Counted from the stretch's first letter, positions 17,210-25,611 are shown. The stretch is DNA of 64,000 nt from Photobacterium indicum (GCF_003026215.1 NZ_PYOC01000003.1:310001-374000), one strand, 5' to 3'. Numbers and translations are program-made. The notes: generated by a model not told the origin, from the letters alone.

Positions 17210-18691
17210 CTATTCTTTCGGCAATTCAAGCAGAGTATTCGCGATCAGTTCATCCAACGCGCCAACCATAGAGCTCATCCATAGTGTCTGATAGCTATGC
17301 TTAGGGTCTTTAAACCCCTCAAAGCGTGCTGCGACAGCGGGTTGTCCAAGTTGATAACCCGCGATAACACAAAACAAATTTTCAGTAGAAAGAAGCGTAT
17401 CTACACATTTATAAAATGCATCGATTGTATCGGAATAATACGTCAGGCTGACATGTTCAGAATTCAGGTTTACTGTGCGTATTTTTTCGCGTTCTCTTGT
17501 GTATATATTCAATTTCAAAGGCGAAAATTCATCAATGATTTTTTCTATATCTTTTGCTACGAAGTAGTCATGAATAACCAAGTTAACAACATCGTTATCT
17601 TTGAGATTTTTAAATAACATATCAATACTATCGAGCTGTTCAAAATCCACATAAGATGGCAACGTTGGTGTATGGGTTAACGCCCAACGCCTTTCGCTAA
17701 ATTCAAAATCTGAGTGAATATTTTTTGCTGAGGAAATAATAGAAGGAACCATGAAACTGGTTCTGAATTGAGATGCAAAAATTCCAACCAAACGTTTTTT
17801 ATTTTCCATTATGCTGGTTATGTCTTCAAACTGAGTATCTAGCAAACTTCCGCCATTAATCTGGCTAACCAGCCTGTCTCGCATTTCACCACCAAAATCA
17901 TGTCCGTATGGTAAATCCTCATAAAGGCTGATTCTGCAAGTAACAAATTCTTCTTTATAACGCTGTAGCATTAAAATCGCGGCGTTGCGGGTATTATGGT
18001 GATCGGAGTGCGAACCTGATGCGATAGGTATCCAGATTTCATCAGCATTAAGGGGGGCAATAACATCCCTGAGCATGGTGGCCAGCTCTTCAAGTTGGTC
18101 AGAGTGCAATAAATCCTGACCGTTACCCTCCATCCATCTGAGGGGTTTGTCTAACTGTCCGATATGAAGGTGAGTAGCGCCAACCATCTCACAAGCAAGC
18201 CTAGCTTCCTTTGCGCGGCGTTCGGTCACAAACGCTTTCTCATGCGTTGTTTTTTCATGATAACAGGTATAGTTGGAGTGAAAAATATTGCTGACAATCG
18301 TTATTTTCTGCTCCCCCCTCCGATTCAGTAATGCTCCCCCAACAGATAGAATCGCATCATCAATATGCGGTTCTATCACAACAAGGTGCGAATCGCTTTT
18401 TCTCTTCAATGGTGCAACTAATTCAATAATCCCAAGGTTCCACCATCGCTTAAGACAAATATCAGAATCCGGGAAATTGCAGAGAATTCGATCCAAGGTT
18501 GGCTGCTCATGTAACGTGTCGAACAATTGAATCTGTCCTTCTGACAACTCATCAGATTCACGCCGAGATATGTGGAACCGCCCCAAGTTAAAGAATATTT
18601 TCTCGTCAATACGCTGAAAGTTAGGGTTAATAACTATCTTACTATTGATATTCGCATTATAAATATCGTTAACACCTAAAAAATTACTCAT
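17210..18691 (-). CDS. PIG-L deacetylase fused to N-terminal PqqD/RRE-like and C-terminal alpha/beta segments
   Basis: 493 residues, much longer than ordinary PIG-L enzymes (about 230). Residues 1-95 look like a winged-helix PqqD-type domain: ELSEGQIQLFDTLHEQPTLD then a strand-like end RWWNLGIIELV. The PIG-L catalytic part begins at VVIEPHIDDAILSVGGALL (PHxDD metal motif, normally PHPDDE) and continues to ASGSHSDHHNTRNAA with the second metal His pair. Residues about 345-493 form an extra alpha/beta domain that I do not recognise. It should remove an N-acetyl group from an amino sugar using zinc. It is first in the operon; AAAGGTATAAA precedes the ATG. Confidence 0.75.
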   Translation of the reverse strand: MSNFLGVNDIYNANINSKIVINPNFQRIDEKIFFNLGRFHISRRESDELSEGQIQLFDTLHEQPTLDRILCNFPDSDICLKRWWNLGIIELVAPLKRKSDSHLVVIEPHIDDAILSVGGALLNRRGEQKITIVSNIFHSNYTCYHEKTTHEKAFVTERRAKEARLACEMVGATHLHIGQLDKPLRWMEGNGQDLLHSDQLEELATMLRDVIAPLNADEIWIPIASGSHSDHHNTRNAAILMLQRYKEEFVTCRISLYEDLPYGHDFGGEMRDRLVSQINGGSLLDTQFEDITSIMENKKRLVGIFASQFRTSFMVPSIISSAKNIHSDFEFSERRWALTHTPTLPSYVDFEQLDSIDMLFKNLKDNDVVNLVIHDYFVAKDIEKIIDEFSPLKLNIYTREREKIRTVNLNSEHVSLTYYSDTIDAFYKCVDTLLSTENLFCVIAGYQLGQPAVAARFEGFKDPKHSYQTLWMSSMVGALDELIANTLLELPKE

Positions 18692-19220
18692 TTTATACCT
18701 TTATATAATAACTCAACAACATAGAGCTAAAATACAGCGGATAACTTTCAACAACAATTCGCCTCTTCTCTTTTGCGATTCACTTAATAGTACGCCATAA
18801 TCAATGACTTAATTCTCACTTAAGGCGACTGAGTTAACACTGAAGCCAAACACAATACAGATGAGAACTTTTGTTGCGGCACAAGAATATTGAAGGGTAC
18901 CTTTTCCTACTCAGCAATAAATTTAGTGCCACAATATTTGAACCGCAACTAGCGTAATAACAAACAACATTAATGAACAATTGCGGCTAAAGAACTTATT
19001 GAGCACGATTGAAAATTGGTATGAAAATATTGTTTCGCCAAGCCTTAAACCGCAATAACCGACAAATGAAATTCACGGCATTTCGACTGAAAAGATATTA
19101 GATGAGCTTCCACTTGCCGAATAACAAACCAAAAATGCAGAGTAAAGCGCGTCAGCTTCATGTTTTTATTGTTGGACAGTCCCTGCAATGTATAACATTG
19201 CAAGTCCATATATTTTACGA
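18692..19220. other. Intergenic 529 bp upstream of the PIG-L operon
   Basis: Holds the presumed promoter of the operon at its left end and the 3' region of the PlsC-like gene at its right. Around 18990-19120, short plus-strand open stretches (for example ENWYENIVSPSLKPQ) look protein-like but carry stops and match nothing I know. I see no intact gene. Confidence 0.4.
19184..19202. terminator. Perfect 8-bp hairpin downstream of the PlsC-like gene
   Basis: TGCAATGT and ACATTGCA are perfect arms around a 3-base loop, 18 bp beyond the stop. No U-tract follows in the gene's direction, so it is either a weak terminator or a relic of a recombination site (the minus strand reads GTTATAC in the centre). 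Confidence 0.4.
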
Positions 19221-19790
19221 TTAAAGCTGTATATACCTCTCTGGATATCGCGGCGGAATCGTACTATAAAAGTCCCATATTTGGCGTAAATCTTTTTCTA
19301 AGTCACCACTTGGGTAAATAACCTTACCAACCCCAACTTCACGCTTGCTATAGTCCAAGTACCCTAAAAGTATTGGCACTTTAGATTGCATTGCGACATG
19401 ATAAAAACCTGTTCTCCACCTTTTGGCTGGCCCCCTAGTACCTTCTGGTGTAACTAAAACAGTTATGCCATCTGAGGCTCCAACGAATTTAACCATTTCA
19501 TCTACCATTTTAGGGCGCTTTTCACCCGCTTTTTTTCCTGAACGGTCAATCGGAATAGCCCCCATAGGTCCAAGAATCAGGTTAAATGGAAAGCGCATCC
19601 ATTCTTTTTTTATTGTAAAACGTGGCTGAGGTAAGTTCATATAATCGCAAGCTGCCATTGTAAAAACAAAATCCCAATTACTCGTATGAGGAGCACCAAC
19701 CATTACACAGTTTTTGATATCAGAAGGCGGCAAATCACGTACTTTCCAACCCTGAAGTCTAAACAATAGACGAAAAATAAATTTAAACAT
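19221..19790 (-). CDS. PlsC-like 1-acyl-sn-glycerol-3-phosphate acyltransferase family protein
   Basis: 189 residues. APHTSNWDFVF is the H-x4-D catalytic box variant, IPIDRSGKKAG is acceptor-binding block, and VTPEGTRGPAKRWRTGFYHV contains the PEGTR block. The first 15 residues are amphipathic and could hold it on the inner membrane. This small variant group is common among accessory acyltransferases, so a housekeeping plsC role is unlikely. Single gene between intergenic regions. Confidence 0.8.
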   Translation of the reverse strand: MFKFIFRLLFRLQGWKVRDLPPSDIKNCVMVGAPHTSNWDFVFTMAACDYMNLPQPRFTIKKEWMRFPFNLILGPMGAIPIDRSGKKAGEKRPKMVDEMVKFVGASDGITVLVTPEGTRGPAKRWRTGFYHVAMQSKVPILLGYLDYSKREVGVGKVIYPSGDLEKDLRQIWDFYSTIPPRYPERYIQL

Positions 19791-19845
19791 TTTCTAGAAA
19801 TACCATTATTAATAGTTATAAAAAACTCTATGGAGCCCGATTTCG

Positions 19846-19874
19846 GCTAACACCGCTTAAATACACTTGTTAGC
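19846..19874. repeat. Short inverted repeat resembling a shortened cassette recombination site
   Basis: GCTAACA (19846-19852) and TGTTAGC (19868-19874) are perfect inverted copies with a 15-base spacer. The minus strand reads GCTAACAAGTGTATTTAAGC, close to the opening of Vibrio attC sites as I recall them, but it is much shorter than a full site. Confidence 0.35.
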
Positions 19875-20014
19875 ACGGTTGTAGTAAAACCAAGCTACTT
19901 TAACAAATACGTTGAAATAACAAAGTGACCAAGCACTTGAAAACTAACATATTCATGAATTCTATAATCATTAGTGGCGAGACTCGGAAAACGAAGTTCT
20001 TTACATACAGCTGA

Positions 20015-20200
20015 AAGACCGTATGGATACCAACAACAGGATATGAATATTTTGCGGATGCTAAGAAAGACTAACTCAATATATTATTGGTTATTACAGC
20101 AAGATTAGACCACATCAATATAATAGTGGTTTAACACCAAATGAATCAGAGTGATTATTTAATGAAAGATCTAAAGAACAGGCCTGTTTTCCTTGGCTAC
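20015..20200 (+). mobile_element. IS3-family transposase C-terminal remnant
   Basis: The plus frame reads KTVWIPTTGYEYFADAKKD, shifts frame at 20070, and continues LTQYIIGYYSKIRPHQYNSG, then LTPNESE, a stop, and LFNERSK. This is the C-terminal end of IS3-type OrfB (the YYxxxRPHQYNxGLTPxE motif after the last catalytic Glu). About 60 codons survive, with a frameshift and a stop. No IS ends are visible. Confidence 0.65.
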
Positions 20201-20277
20201 TACACTAATATACAACGTGGATTGGGGATAATGTGAATAAGTGTAACGCGTCACCCTTGATTGTGTTATGTGCGCAG

Positions 20278-20385
20278 CTAATCTGTGCTGAATTCATAGT
20301 TCTGGTATTCTTCGTTTAACATGCCAGCCACTGTCAACCACGCAGATTTATCAAGTATAACTAACTCAATGGGCTCTGGCTTCAT
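20278..20385 (-). CDS. 35-codon open frame, possible gene tail
   Basis: MKPEPIELVILDKSAWLTVA then GMLNEEYQNYEFSTD, stop TAG. The composition is protein-like, and the frame is open upstream to the stop of the 20410 gene. Its 3' side reads GCGCACATAAC, the same edge seen at the stop of the 14000 GNAT gene. It may be the end of a truncated gene or a very small cassette gene. Family unknown. Confidence 0.35.
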   Translation of the reverse strand: MKPEPIELVILDKSAWLTVAGMLNEEYQNYEFSTD

Positions 20386-20409
20386 AGCCCAACCCTGTAG
20401 ATTAAAACC

Positions 20410-20767
20410 TCAAAGTAAACCGCCCTTAGGGTAAAAGGCACCATTCTTTTCAGTTAGGCTAAAAAGCTTACCTGAAAACTGAACGTCCCCGTTTGTAGTA
20501 ACATTTGCAGAAGTAACTTCAATAGATGGAAATTTGGGAGCAAAGCAATGTTCATTACCTGAGGCTACAAATCGAACTTGGAAAACGCCCGATTTACTCC
20601 ACGAGCTAAGAATACGATTCTCTAAGGTACTATCGTTAAAAACATTTACTATAGCTACCATGCTCAATGTTTGTAGAAAGCAAAGAATTTCGGTACAAGT
20701 GAAAAGACAAATATGAACCGAGTACAGCTACAACAATGATCATCAAAGAATAGATATACTTTTTCAT
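20410..20767 (-). pseudogene. Small membrane-anchored protein, frameshifted
   Basis: From ATG 20767 (AGGAGAGAT upstream) the frame reads MKKYIYSLMIIVVAVLGSYL (one membrane helix) to HGSYSKCF and then stops. One T fewer in a run of five T at about 20639-20643 would join it in frame to FNDSTLENRILSSWSKSGVF and the soluble end PKGGLL. The merged product is about 118 residues. An internal ATG at 20667 could start the downstream part alone, but it lacks a good ribosome binding site. Family unknown. Confidence 0.5.
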
Positions 20768-20894
20768 ATCTCTCCTAAACTCCATACCAAAACCGCCGTG
20801 TAACGCACTGCCTTGCTACGACTACAACGCATTGATATGTTTCATCAGGTCAGGATTACAAGAATCTGCACACGTAATGTTTGAGCATCACAAC

Positions 20895-21377
20895 TTAAAC
20901 AGACAAATCTGGTGATGTGTCTGGTTCTTTAGGAGACACAGACATTCGAATATTTTCCTCTGTAAGATCATCTACATTACTTAACAATTTCATTAATTCT
21001 TGACCTTCCAGTAAAGATTGATCATACAATTTAATCACTTCACTACTGAATGCATTATTTTCATCTGCCTTCATCCTAAAAAATTGCATTTGATTCAGTA
21101 GGTTGTTGGTAATATGCTGCGATGAATAAATAGTCGCCTTGAATATTAGTCGTTTTTCTTCTTCTTTTTTCAATAGCATTTTTGTTTGAAAGTCAGCATA
21201 TATACCAAAACTAATCACCAGTATGACGATTACTACCCTCATCCAAAGTTCATTTGAATCAGTAGGGAAAATTTCAAAATTATCTTCCAAAAAGAAAAGA
21301 TTATGAATCAAAGACTCTATTAGCCAAAACAAAACCGACAAAAATGTTGCCTTGAGTGTGAAATTAAATTTATTCAT
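20895..21377 (-). CDS. Two-helix membrane protein with cytoplasmic helical tail
   Basis: 160 residues from the ATG at 21377 (MNKFNFTLKATF). Two hydrophobic segments (about 10-28 and 46-64) precede a charged, probably coiled-coil region (residues 65-145) with KKEEEKRLIFKATIYSSQHI, somewhat like the start of a histidine-kinase dimerisation helix but without the H box or ATPase. Function unknown. All neighbours in the island share its orientation. Confidence 0.55.
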   Translation of the reverse strand: MNKFNFTLKATFLSVLFWLIESLIHNLFFLEDNFEIFPTDSNELWMRVVIVILVISFGIYADFQTKMLLKKEEEKRLIFKATIYSSQHITNNLLNQMQFFRMKADENNAFSSEVIKLYDQSLLEGQELMKLLSNVDDLTEENIRMSVSPKEPDTSPDLSV

Positions 21378-21569
21378 GATAATCAATTACATGTAAAACC
21401 ACGAAGACTTCCGAGTTCAACATGGCTCCTTCTTATCCAAAGATAAAAACCAGACTAGACCTAAGTGTTACTTCTTACAAAAAGAGCGTACAGATTTAAT
21501 TTGAAAATGTTGTACTTATAACAACTTAGTACCAATCCAATAGCGTTAATGTATATCTACGCGTTATTC

Positions 21570-22078
21570 TGATCCAACGCCAGCAGTAAGGTGCGCTACG
21601 ACAAACTCACCAAGCGCACCGTATGGGTCGTTGATTGTCGTCATGTTGGGCAGGGGAAATCAGCTTTGTTATATTTATCTAAATGCCTATACCGTGGCGT
21701 ATTAGCCGATAACAATATTCTTTACAAAGACAACGGGAATATCACTTTTCGCTACTTGGATAGCCAGACAAAAGCGGATTACTTTTGCCCTTGTTGTCAT
21801 CATTTAATGCGGTGTCTTGGTGTATTTCGGCCAAGATAATATTGCGTTATATAAAGATAAGGTTCTGCTTTCACTTGAGGAGATAATCAGAATTAACCAT
21901 TAAAATCAGTTGATTATGTTTATTGGCTTTAAGACAAGGCAGGTGCTCACTTCAAGATAACCGCTTATCAATCATCACCCTTCCACTTCTTCGTAATATT
22001 TCCCTATATAAGGTAGCTCGGGCTTGTTCAACACTTCGGATAGGTGTCGGCTTCGCGACACATATCCTTATCTGTTAT
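21570..22078 (+). mobile_element. IS91-family transposase remnant, copy 2
   Basis: The plus frame reads VWVVDCRHVGQGKSALLYLS and then the conserved block KCLYRGVLADN and ITFRYLDSQTK, as in IS91 Y2 transposases. It then jumps to DYFCPCCHHLMRCLGVF, the Cys-rich end, so the middle is deleted. About 240 bp of non-coding 3' end follow, closing with the hairpin 22038-22067 and the end TTATCTGTTAT shared with copy 1. The N-terminal part with the two catalytic Tyr is not visible. Inactive. Confidence 0.68.
22038..22067. other. Hairpin at the 3' end of IS91-type copy 2
   Basis: GGATAGGTGTCG and CGACACATATCC form 12-bp arms (one mismatch) around a 6-base loop, 11 bp from the shared element end. It matches the hairpin at 13963-13992 and fits an origin end of a rolling-circle element. 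Confidence 0.5.
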
Positions 22079-22716
22079 AAAGCTTTGTTGAGTTTATCGA
22101 GTATCTTTTGTGGGTACTCAAGCGTAGCTTTATCTACCCCAAAGAATTCCAAACTGTCTCGAATAGAAAGTGCTACCAAGTTTATTGCTTGATCGAAAAA
22201 TTGAAGTAACTTTTCATCATCGTAGGCTGAGCCTAGTAAAACTTGGGAATCTTTCGAGTTACTCTCGATCAAAGCACCTACATTGCCGTGTGCGTACATT
22301 GACAATATAGAATAGTAACCATTATACAATTCCACTAAATCAGCTTTTTTGAAGCGATCCCACACGGAAAGCTTTTTACCTAACTTTTTGTATTTTTCCG
22401 CTTTATCACTTTCAATATGCTTTTGAAGCTCGTAAAGCCGCAAGTATTGAGCTTTTGTCATAGCCTCTGGATGACTTTTGTCTTTAATGCAACATTGAAG
22501 ATCAGCGAAAGTTTCTAATGCGGAGCGTAAAACTATAGGGACTGATGAAACTCGATGATTATTTAAAAGGACTACAGCATCTAAGCATAGTTCCGTAACC
22601 CTAATTGCTAATGCAATGATGTACTTTTCCTGTAGATTGTCGTGAATTAATGATGCGAATTTTTCATCTCGAAATTGTAATAGTCCAACCCAATCATCTA
22701 CTTTATCTGAACTCAT
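22075..22716 (-). CDS. DUF5677-like helical protein
   Basis: 213 residues, all helical in appearance, with RVSSVPIVLRSALETFADLQ and YSILSMYAHGN, which resemble DUF5677 and related proteins of unknown function found in accessory DNA. The stop codon falls in the terminal bases of IS91-type copy 2. On the minus strand GTTATAAAGC precedes the start and GCTTTATAAC overlaps the stop, exact inverted copies, as expected for cassette edges. Confidence 0.6.
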   Translation of the reverse strand: MSSDKVDDWVGLLQFRDEKFASLIHDNLQEKYIIALAIRVTELCLDAVVLLNNHRVSSVPIVLRSALETFADLQCCIKDKSHPEAMTKAQYLRLYELQKHIESDKAEKYKKLGKKLSVWDRFKKADLVELYNGYYSILSMYAHGNVGALIESNSKDSQVLLGSAYDDEKLLQFFDQAINLVALSIRDSLEFFGVDKATLEYPQKILDKLNKAL

Positions 22717-22795
22717 TATCTACCTTGCTTTATAACATTTTATTCTACGAAATGAATTCGTATATCCTCACTAAATCCGCAGATATACGCATGGA

Positions 22796-22818
22796 ATATA
22801 CGATCTGCGATCGTATAT
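22796..22818. repeat. Perfect 10-bp palindrome with 3-base loop
   Basis: ATATACGATC, TGC, GATCGTATAT. Two more partial copies (CGTATATC at 22759, GATATACG at 22782) flank it, so the region could fold into alternative stems. Role unknown: operator, IS end or hairpin. Confidence 0.45.
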
Positions 22819-23358
22819 CTCACTTCAGTATGAAGAACCCTATAAATACGCTACCACCCTCGGGTATGCCCCCCGCATTCGTGATCACAAAATGTAGGCT
22901 ATATGATACCAACTGATTTGATATGTAACTTGATGAAAGTCTAATAAATTAGGCATTAATTTCCACCTTATAAGTCAACATACACTCGACATGCAATTTT
23001 CAGACATTCATTTATCAAATTCATTCTTCCAAACTGGGCTGGCTGATTCTTATCAAAACGGTCATCAAATAGTAAACGCTTTAAAAAAGACGATAAGAAG
23101 ATAAACAGTAAACTACTGTATAAACCTACCTACAGGCCGCTTAACTGGCGTGAAGTAACTCAAATATTCGATACGTTATTTCTCATTATTTCTGAGTTTA
23201 AGCTGACGTTCTATTTTCTATAAAATCACCATCAATGAAAAATAACACTAATAAACAACGAGATAGAAAACACCTGCGATCTCAGCATGCCGAAAGTAAT
23301 TTCTGTTAAGACATAAAAGTACAACAAAAAAATACTTGCATCCTCGTCTAAATAACAC

Positions 23359-23378
23359 TACTGTACGTTCATACAGTA
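23359..23378 (+). promoter_or_regulatory. LexA (SOS) operator of sulA
   Basis: TACTGTACGTTCATACAGTA fits CTGT-N8-ACAG with an extended palindrome, 50 bp before the sulA ATG. It should be bound by LexA and cleared on DNA damage. Confidence 0.85.
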
Positions 23379-23428
23379 CAGTATAGATACACAGTACTAT
23401 TTAACCACTGGTATAAGGATGACAACCC

Positions 23429-23899
23429 ATGACAGCATTATTGAATAACCTACAATCGGTTACTGCTTCTCAGGCATATAAATCAACCTTTACAGCAAAC
23501 TCTACTTTGTCTCAATACCAGTCGGTTAAATGCCCAATTGATGTTTCATTTACCGATGAGTCACAAACTCAACTCGCCTACTTTCTACGTTTATTAAAGC
23601 AAGCAAGTTTGCAGAGCCGTTGGATTATGTTCATTGGCGACGAAGCGATGGTCGATAAGAAGCTTCTTATAAGCGCAGGCGTCGATATTAATAGGGTGCT
23701 AGTCTTAAAAAGCAAAAAATTGCTCGACGACCAAGCATTGATGACAAAGGCATTGATCGGTGGTAACTGTAGTGCCGTTATTGCGGCGGGTAACATTAGT
23801 AGTTTCCAAACAGATGCTATTCGCCAAGCATCAGAACAAGGTCAAACGCTAGCTTTTGTTATTAATCATGCGACAAAACATAAAGTTACCCTTCACTAG
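23429..23899 (+). CDS. sulA: SOS cell-division inhibitor SulA
   Basis: 156 residues. The core matches SulA: LAYFLRLLKQASLQSRWIMF, GDEAMVDKKLL, GVDINRVLVL, then a RecA-like fold through NCSAVIAAGN. SulA binds FtsZ and blocks ring assembly until the damage is repaired; Lon normally removes it. The operator at 23359 shows LexA control. It is a single gene. The N-terminal 45 residues are variable, as usual in the family. Confidence 0.85.
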   Translation: MTALLNNLQSVTASQAYKSTFTANSTLSQYQSVKCPIDVSFTDESQTQLAYFLRLLKQASLQSRWIMFIGDEAMVDKKLLISAGVDINRVLVLKSKKLLDDQALMTKALIGGNCSAVIAAGNISSFQTDAIRQASEQGQTLAFVINHATKHKVTLH

Positions 23900-24102
23900 T
23901 TGTGAAACAAAGCGTTACAAAGCTACTAATAATGTTGTTGGTTAATCAAAATATCTTATTAATATGTTGATCTATAGCAATGAAAAGGGTTATCCACTGC
24001 TATTAAGTTAATCAATGTCACATAATTTCTGAAAATTATCAAAAAAGCACAATGAAATGCTTTATTATCTACGCCCTATAGTTATATACACCGGATTTTA
24101 TT

Positions 24103-25509
24103 TTGGATAATAAACTTGGCTTAGGTGCGATGACCGCACTGGTAATAGGGTCTATGATTGGTGCGGGCGTCTTTAGCCTTCCTCAAAACATGGCTTCAGT
24201 GGCTAGCCCAGCAGCTGTAATGATTGGTTGGAGCATTACAGGTGTAGGCATGATTTTTCTCGCCCTCGCTTTCCAACACCTTTCCCATTTAAAACCTGAA
24301 ATCGAAAGTGGCGTTTTTGGTTACGCCCAAGCAGGTTTTGGCGACTTCGTAGGCTTCTGTTCTGCATGGGGCTATTGGTTAAGCGCAATGCTTGCCAACG
24401 TTTCTTATTTAGTTATCGTCTTCAGCACGCTAGGTATGTTTTTCGATCAACCTGATATGATTTTATTTGGCGAAGGAAATACCTGGCTTGCTGTTGCGGG
24501 CTCCTCCATTTTATTATGGCTTGTACACGCCTTAGTACTTCGTGGTATTCAAACTGCTGCCATTATTAATATGGTAACAACCATCGCTAAACTAGTTCCC
24601 CTCTTTATGTTTATTGCTTTCGCATTTATAGCATTTAAGTGGGATACCTTTATTTTTGATTTTACTGGGCTTCATTTTGGTGAAGAGCATGATCTTCTTT
24701 CTCAAGTAAAAAGCACCATGCTAATTACAGTCTGGGTATTCATAGGTATTGAAGGCGCAGTGGTTGTTTCAAGCCGCGCAAGGCACCGTCGAGATATTGG
24801 TAGAGCAACCATTCTTGGCCTATTAACCGCTTTATCTATTTATGTACTGGTAACGCTGCTTTCTATGGGGGTTATTACCACTCAAGAGTTAGCGACTTAT
24901 CACAACCCATCAATGGCACAAGTGCTCACGCATATCTTAGGCCCTTGGGGTGGGATTATTATTGGTTGTGGTTTGTTAATTTCGGTATGCGGAGCATTCT
25001 TAAGCTGGACTGTATTAGCCTCTGAAGCGCCCTACCTTGCTGCTAAAGATAAGATGTTTCCTAAGTGCTTTGCCACTCAGAATAAAGCGGGAAGCCCTGT
25101 AAAATCCCTTTTATTAACTAACATCTGCATTCAAGTTTCATTGTTTTTTGTTATGTATTCAGGCGGAACGTATGACACCCTACTGGCCATCGCTTCTGAA
25201 ATGATTTTAGTGCCTTATTTCTTAGTCGGTGCATATACATTGCAGTTAGCTATTCAGACTAAAAATCGCGGTTCACTGCTATTTGTTGGGATTTGTGCAA
25301 GTAGTTACGGCTTATGGCTTCTATATGCTTCAGGCTTAAATTACCTGCTGCTTTCTGCATTACTTTACGTTCCCGGTTTGTATTTCTACGTCAAAGCTAA
25401 ACGCGAACAAGGCGTAAAAGTATTCGTTGGGAAAGAAAAAGCGGCAGCTAGTATGCTCACCGTTGCTGCTTGTTTTGCAGTCGGTATGCTTTGGACGGGT
25501 ATCTTATAA
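24103..25509 (+). CDS. APC-superfamily basic amino acid/polyamine antiporter
   Basis: 468 residues with about twelve to thirteen membrane helices, starting at TTG 24103 (no ATG fits upstream). MTALVIGSMIGAGVFSLPQN is the substrate-binding first helix of APA antiporters; VWVFIGIEGAVVVSSRARHR carries the sixth-helix motif of the ArcD/LysP-like group. Likely to exchange arginine/ornithine or a similar basic amino acid across the inner membrane. A bidirectional terminator follows at 25548. Confidence 0.82.
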   Translation: MDNKLGLGAMTALVIGSMIGAGVFSLPQNMASVASPAAVMIGWSITGVGMIFLALAFQHLSHLKPEIESGVFGYAQAGFGDFVGFCSAWGYWLSAMLANVSYLVIVFSTLGMFFDQPDMILFGEGNTWLAVAGSSILLWLVHALVLRGIQTAAIINMVTTIAKLVPLFMFIAFAFIAFKWDTFIFDFTGLHFGEEHDLLSQVKSTMLITVWVFIGIEGAVVVSSRARHRRDIGRATILGLLTALSIYVLVTLLSMGVITTQELATYHNPSMAQVLTHILGPWGGIIIGCGLLISVCGAFLSWTVLASEAPYLAAKDKMFPKCFATQNKAGSPVKSLLLTNICIQVSLFFVMYSGGTYDTLLAIASEMILVPYFLVGAYTLQLAIQTKNRGSLLFVGICASSYGLWLLYASGLNYLLLSALLYVPGLYFYVKAKREQGVKVFVGKEKAAASMLTVAACFAVGMLWTGIL

Positions 25510-25547
25510 TTCTGTTAATTTTACTCGTTCTAAAATAGCAGACACAA

Positions 25548-25572
25548 AAAAGCCAGCTTAAAACTGGCTTTT
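25548..25572. terminator. Bidirectional Rho-independent terminator
   Basis: AAAAGCCAG and CTGGCTTTT form 9-bp arms with a 7-base loop, with A/T runs on both sides. It closes the permease gene and faces the convergent gene 25612-26007. Confidence 0.85.
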
Positions 25573-25611
25573 CTTTTATCTACAAATGCTAGTTTGGCGC
25601 TAGAGCGTGTA

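Larger units (their letters stand above)
22717..23428. other. 712-bp intergenic region
   Basis: Between the divergent DUF5677-like gene and sulA. It contains the palindrome at 22796-22818 with further CGTATATC-type copies between 22755 and 22825, and the LexA operator near sulA. A 37-codon frame at 22991 (MQFSDIHLSNSFF) has no ribosome binding site and is not called. Nothing else is supported. Confidence 0.45.

Noticed and set aside
18990-19130. Protein-like plus-strand stretch (ENWYENIVSPSLKPQ and on)
   Set aside because: Interrupted by stops with no family match; too weak to call as a pseudogene.
22991-23104. 37-codon frame MQFSDIHLSNSFF
   Set aside because: No ribosome binding site and no family; probably chance in the sulA leader region.
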